Positions 62,711-64,000 of a stretch of 64,000 nt of DNA are shown here, piece by piece. Source of the DNA: Variovorax sp. HW608 (GTDB lineage Bacteria > Pseudomonadota > Gammaproteobacteria > Burkholderiales > Burkholderiaceae_C); assembly GCF_900090195.1 (NCBI RefSeq), contig NZ_LT607803.1:1364001-1428000 (forward strand), in the 5' to 3' direction. A program made the translations under genes and the position numbers. Positions within the stretch are counted from its first letter, which is position 1, and each line of letters starts with the position of its first letter. A model generated the notes under the pieces. That model saw nothing but the letters and a program-made list of their open reading frames with translations. It had not been told where the DNA came from and ran no database searches.

Positions 62711-63741
62711 TGGACCTGCGCCGAACTGCACCGGTGGTATCGGTGGCGCCGCTGGTCGACAGCTTCGAGCGGCAGATCAGCTACCTGCGCCTGTCGGTGA
62801 CCGACCGCTGCAACCTGCGCTGCGTCTACTGCATGTCGGAGAACATGCAGTTTCATTCCCGCCCGGACCTGCTCACGATCGAGGAGCTCGACCGCCTCGC
62901 ACGCCTCTTCATTGCGCGTGGGGTGAAGAAGCTGCGCATCACCGGCGGCGAGCCGCTGGTGCGCAAGGGTGTCATCGAGCTGTTCCGGTCACTGTCCGGC
63001 TGCTTGAAAGATGGCTCCCTGCGCGAGTTGACCTTGACGACCAACGGCCTGCGGCTCGCGCACTTCGCGCAGGACCTCGCGGCGGCAGGCGTGCGGCGGG
63101 TGAACGTTTCGCTGGACACGCTCGATCCGCAGCGCTTCGCGCAGATCACGCGCGGCGGCGCGCTGGACAAGGTGCTGGAAGGCATCGCAGCGGCGCAGGA
63201 CGCAGGCATGGCCGTGAAGCTCAACGCCGTGGCCTTGCGCGGCGTCACCGACCTGGAGATCCATGAGCTGATCGGGTTCGCGCACGGCCGCGGCATGACC
63301 CTGACCCTGATCGAAACCATGCCCCTGGGCGAGACCGGCTTCGACCGCACGGAACAGTTCCTGGGCCTGGACGCGCTGCGCCGCGAGATCGGCAGGCGCT
63401 GGACCCTCTCTGACGTGGCGGACCGCAGCGGCGGCCCCGCGCGCTACGCCAGGGTCGAGCAGACCGGTGGCCTGCTCGGTTTCATCACGCCGCTCACCCA
63501 GCACTTCTGCGGCGACTGCAATCGCGTGCGGGTGACGGCCGCCGGCATGCTCTATACCTGCCTCGGACACGAAGACGGCGTCGATCTCCGGGAACCGATG
63601 CGCACCGGGGCGAGCGATGCGCGGCTGCACCAGGCCATCGGCGGCGCCATCGCGCACAAGCCCGAAGGCCACGACTTCTCGCTTCAGGGACGCGTCATGC
63701 CGGTCAAGCTGGTCCGCCACATGTCCGCGACTGGCGGGTAG
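62704..63741 (+). CDS. moaA: GTP 3',8-cyclase (molybdenum cofactor synthesis)
   Basis: A 345-residue radical SAM enzyme. The N-terminal cluster motif is CNLRCVYCMSENMQFHSRPD, followed by LRITGGEPLVRKG and the MoaA C-terminal cluster FCGDCNRVRVTAAGMLYTCL. MoaA makes 3',8-cyclo-GTP, the first step of molybdopterin synthesis. The GG at the C-terminus needed for activity is present (SATGG). It overlaps the reductase gene by seven bases, so the molybdoenzyme operon includes its own cofactor-synthesis gene. Confidence 0.94.
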   Translation: MLMDLRRTAPVVSVAPLVDSFERQISYLRLSVTDRCNLRCVYCMSENMQFHSRPDLLTIEELDRLARLFIARGVKKLRITGGEPLVRKGVIELFRSLSGCLKDGSLRELTLTTNGLRLAHFAQDLAAAGVRRVNVSLDTLDPQRFAQITRGGALDKVLEGIAAAQDAGMAVKLNAVALRGVTDLEIHELIGFAHGRGMTLTLIETMPLGETGFDRTEQFLGLDALRREIGRRWTLSDVADRSGGPARYARVEQTGGLLGFITPLTQHFCGDCNRVRVTAAGMLYTCLGHEDGVDLREPMRTGASDARLHQAIGGAIAHKPEGHDFSLQGRVMPVKLVRHMSATGG

Positions 63742-63780
63742 TCATGGCTTCGTCCTCGCTTGCCTTGCGCCTGCCCCAAT

Positions 63781-63852
63781 GCGCGAGACATCCTGCGCAA
63801 GCTGAGCCTCAGCTCGCGCATGCAGCAGGCTGTGGTGTACGCGGTTGGACGG
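63781..63852 (+). pseudogene. Possible LuxR/NarL-type helix-turn-helix relic
   Basis: The plus frame reads ARDILRKLSLSSRMQQAVVY then AVGRL, resembling the end of a NarL-type DNA-binding domain (usual form: NILxKLxVxxRxQAVxYA). No upstream receiver or helix-turn-helix part precedes it after moaA. If real it is a short gene remnant. Confidence 0.35.
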
Positions 63853-63857
63853 TTGCG

Positions 63858-64000
63858 ATGGGCACGACCCGACCACCACACGCGCACGAAGCGCTTGCCG
63901 CGCTCGCCTCGCGCCACTCGATCGGTGCCAGGATGCTCGCGTCGCCCGCGCCCAGCGACGCGCAATGGGCCGAGGCCGCCCGCATCGCCGCTCGCGCCCC
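63858..64000 (+). CDS. Nitroreductase-family protein (3' end cut by window)
   Basis: The first 47 codons of a plus-strand gene: EALAALASRHSIGARMLASP then APSDAQWAEAARIAARAP. This matches the N-terminus of YdjA-type nitroreductases (a basic-arm RxS motif followed by a PxPxxxxL helix and a RAP/APDH turn). These are FMN-dependent NAD(P)H oxidoreductases. Only the N-terminus is present, so the FMN site cannot be checked. The ATG at 63858 is one of several possible starts. Confidence 0.6.
   Translation, partial: MGTTRPPHAHEALAALASRHSIGARMLASPAPSDAQWAEAARIAARA

Overview
The window reads as part of the chromosome of a GC-rich, metabolically versatile betaproteobacterium, most likely Burkholderiales near Comamonadaceae. 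This rests on the nif-linked fix genes, a Bug-type solute receptor, many LysR/IclR/AraC regulators and GC-rich codon use; the genus cannot be fixed from sequence alone. No rRNA, tRNA or CRISPR array was found.

Layout. (1) 1-5.0 kb: the end of a nitrogen-fixation cluster: a nif-type serine acetyltransferase (cut by the window edge), nifW, fixABCX and a thioredoxin-fold [2Fe-2S] ferredoxin, followed by an IclR regulator. FixABCX would bifurcate electrons to supply low-potential reductant to nitrogenase. (2) 7.0-12.0 kb: a tightly coupled minus-strand operon for phenylalanine/tyrosine breakdown (hpd, phhB, phhA, a pterin-reductase-like SDR, then a class II DAHP synthase), with a divergent Lrp/AsnC regulator. 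(3) 12.1-15.0 kb: a split PEP-synthase-like enzyme whose ATP-grasp half carries a cyclic-nucleotide-binding domain. (4) 15.4-19.6 kb: a complete IS630-type element, an orphan amino-acid binding protein, and a LacI regulator with two operators upstream.

(5) 19.7-33.3 kb is an accessory island. Its first part holds decayed Tn7-like transposition genes (tnsA intact, tnsB and tnsC/tniQ pieces) and three unknown minus-strand genes. Its second part (25.6-33.2 kb) is built from duplications: a Dam-type DNA methyltransferase between two divergent copies of an unrecognised protein family, two copies of a small protein, and three copies of a small divergent-gene cassette centred on a palindrome. One copy is interrupted by an IS3-family element with a clean 3-bp target duplication.

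(6) 33.7-39.1 kb: a sulfite/sulfur module (YeiH-type exporter, sulfurtransferase, SoxC/SorA-like molybdoenzyme, diheme cytochrome c). The sulfurtransferase has one in-frame TGA and the molybdoenzyme gene is split by a second IS3-family element, so the module appears recently inactivated. (7) 39.4-49.2 kb: a dicarboxylate catabolic cluster: LysR, a succinate-dehydrogenase-like complex in the order B-C-D-A, two-subunit class I fumarase/tartrate dehydratase, an amidohydrolase, a second LysR, a Bug receptor and a TauE-type permease. (8) 49.3-58.7 kb: mmsA, LysR, an acyl-CoA synthetase, a double cupin, an aldehyde dehydrogenase, a GAF-Fis regulator without an AAA+ domain, and an AraC regulator. (9) 58.9-64.0 kb: an overlapping operon of a molybdopterin oxidoreductase, ferredoxin, ferredoxin reductase and MoaA, then the start of a nitroreductase.

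The least explained parts are the duplicated 25.6-33.2 kb block, the TnsA-containing remnant, and the split dikinase-like pair.
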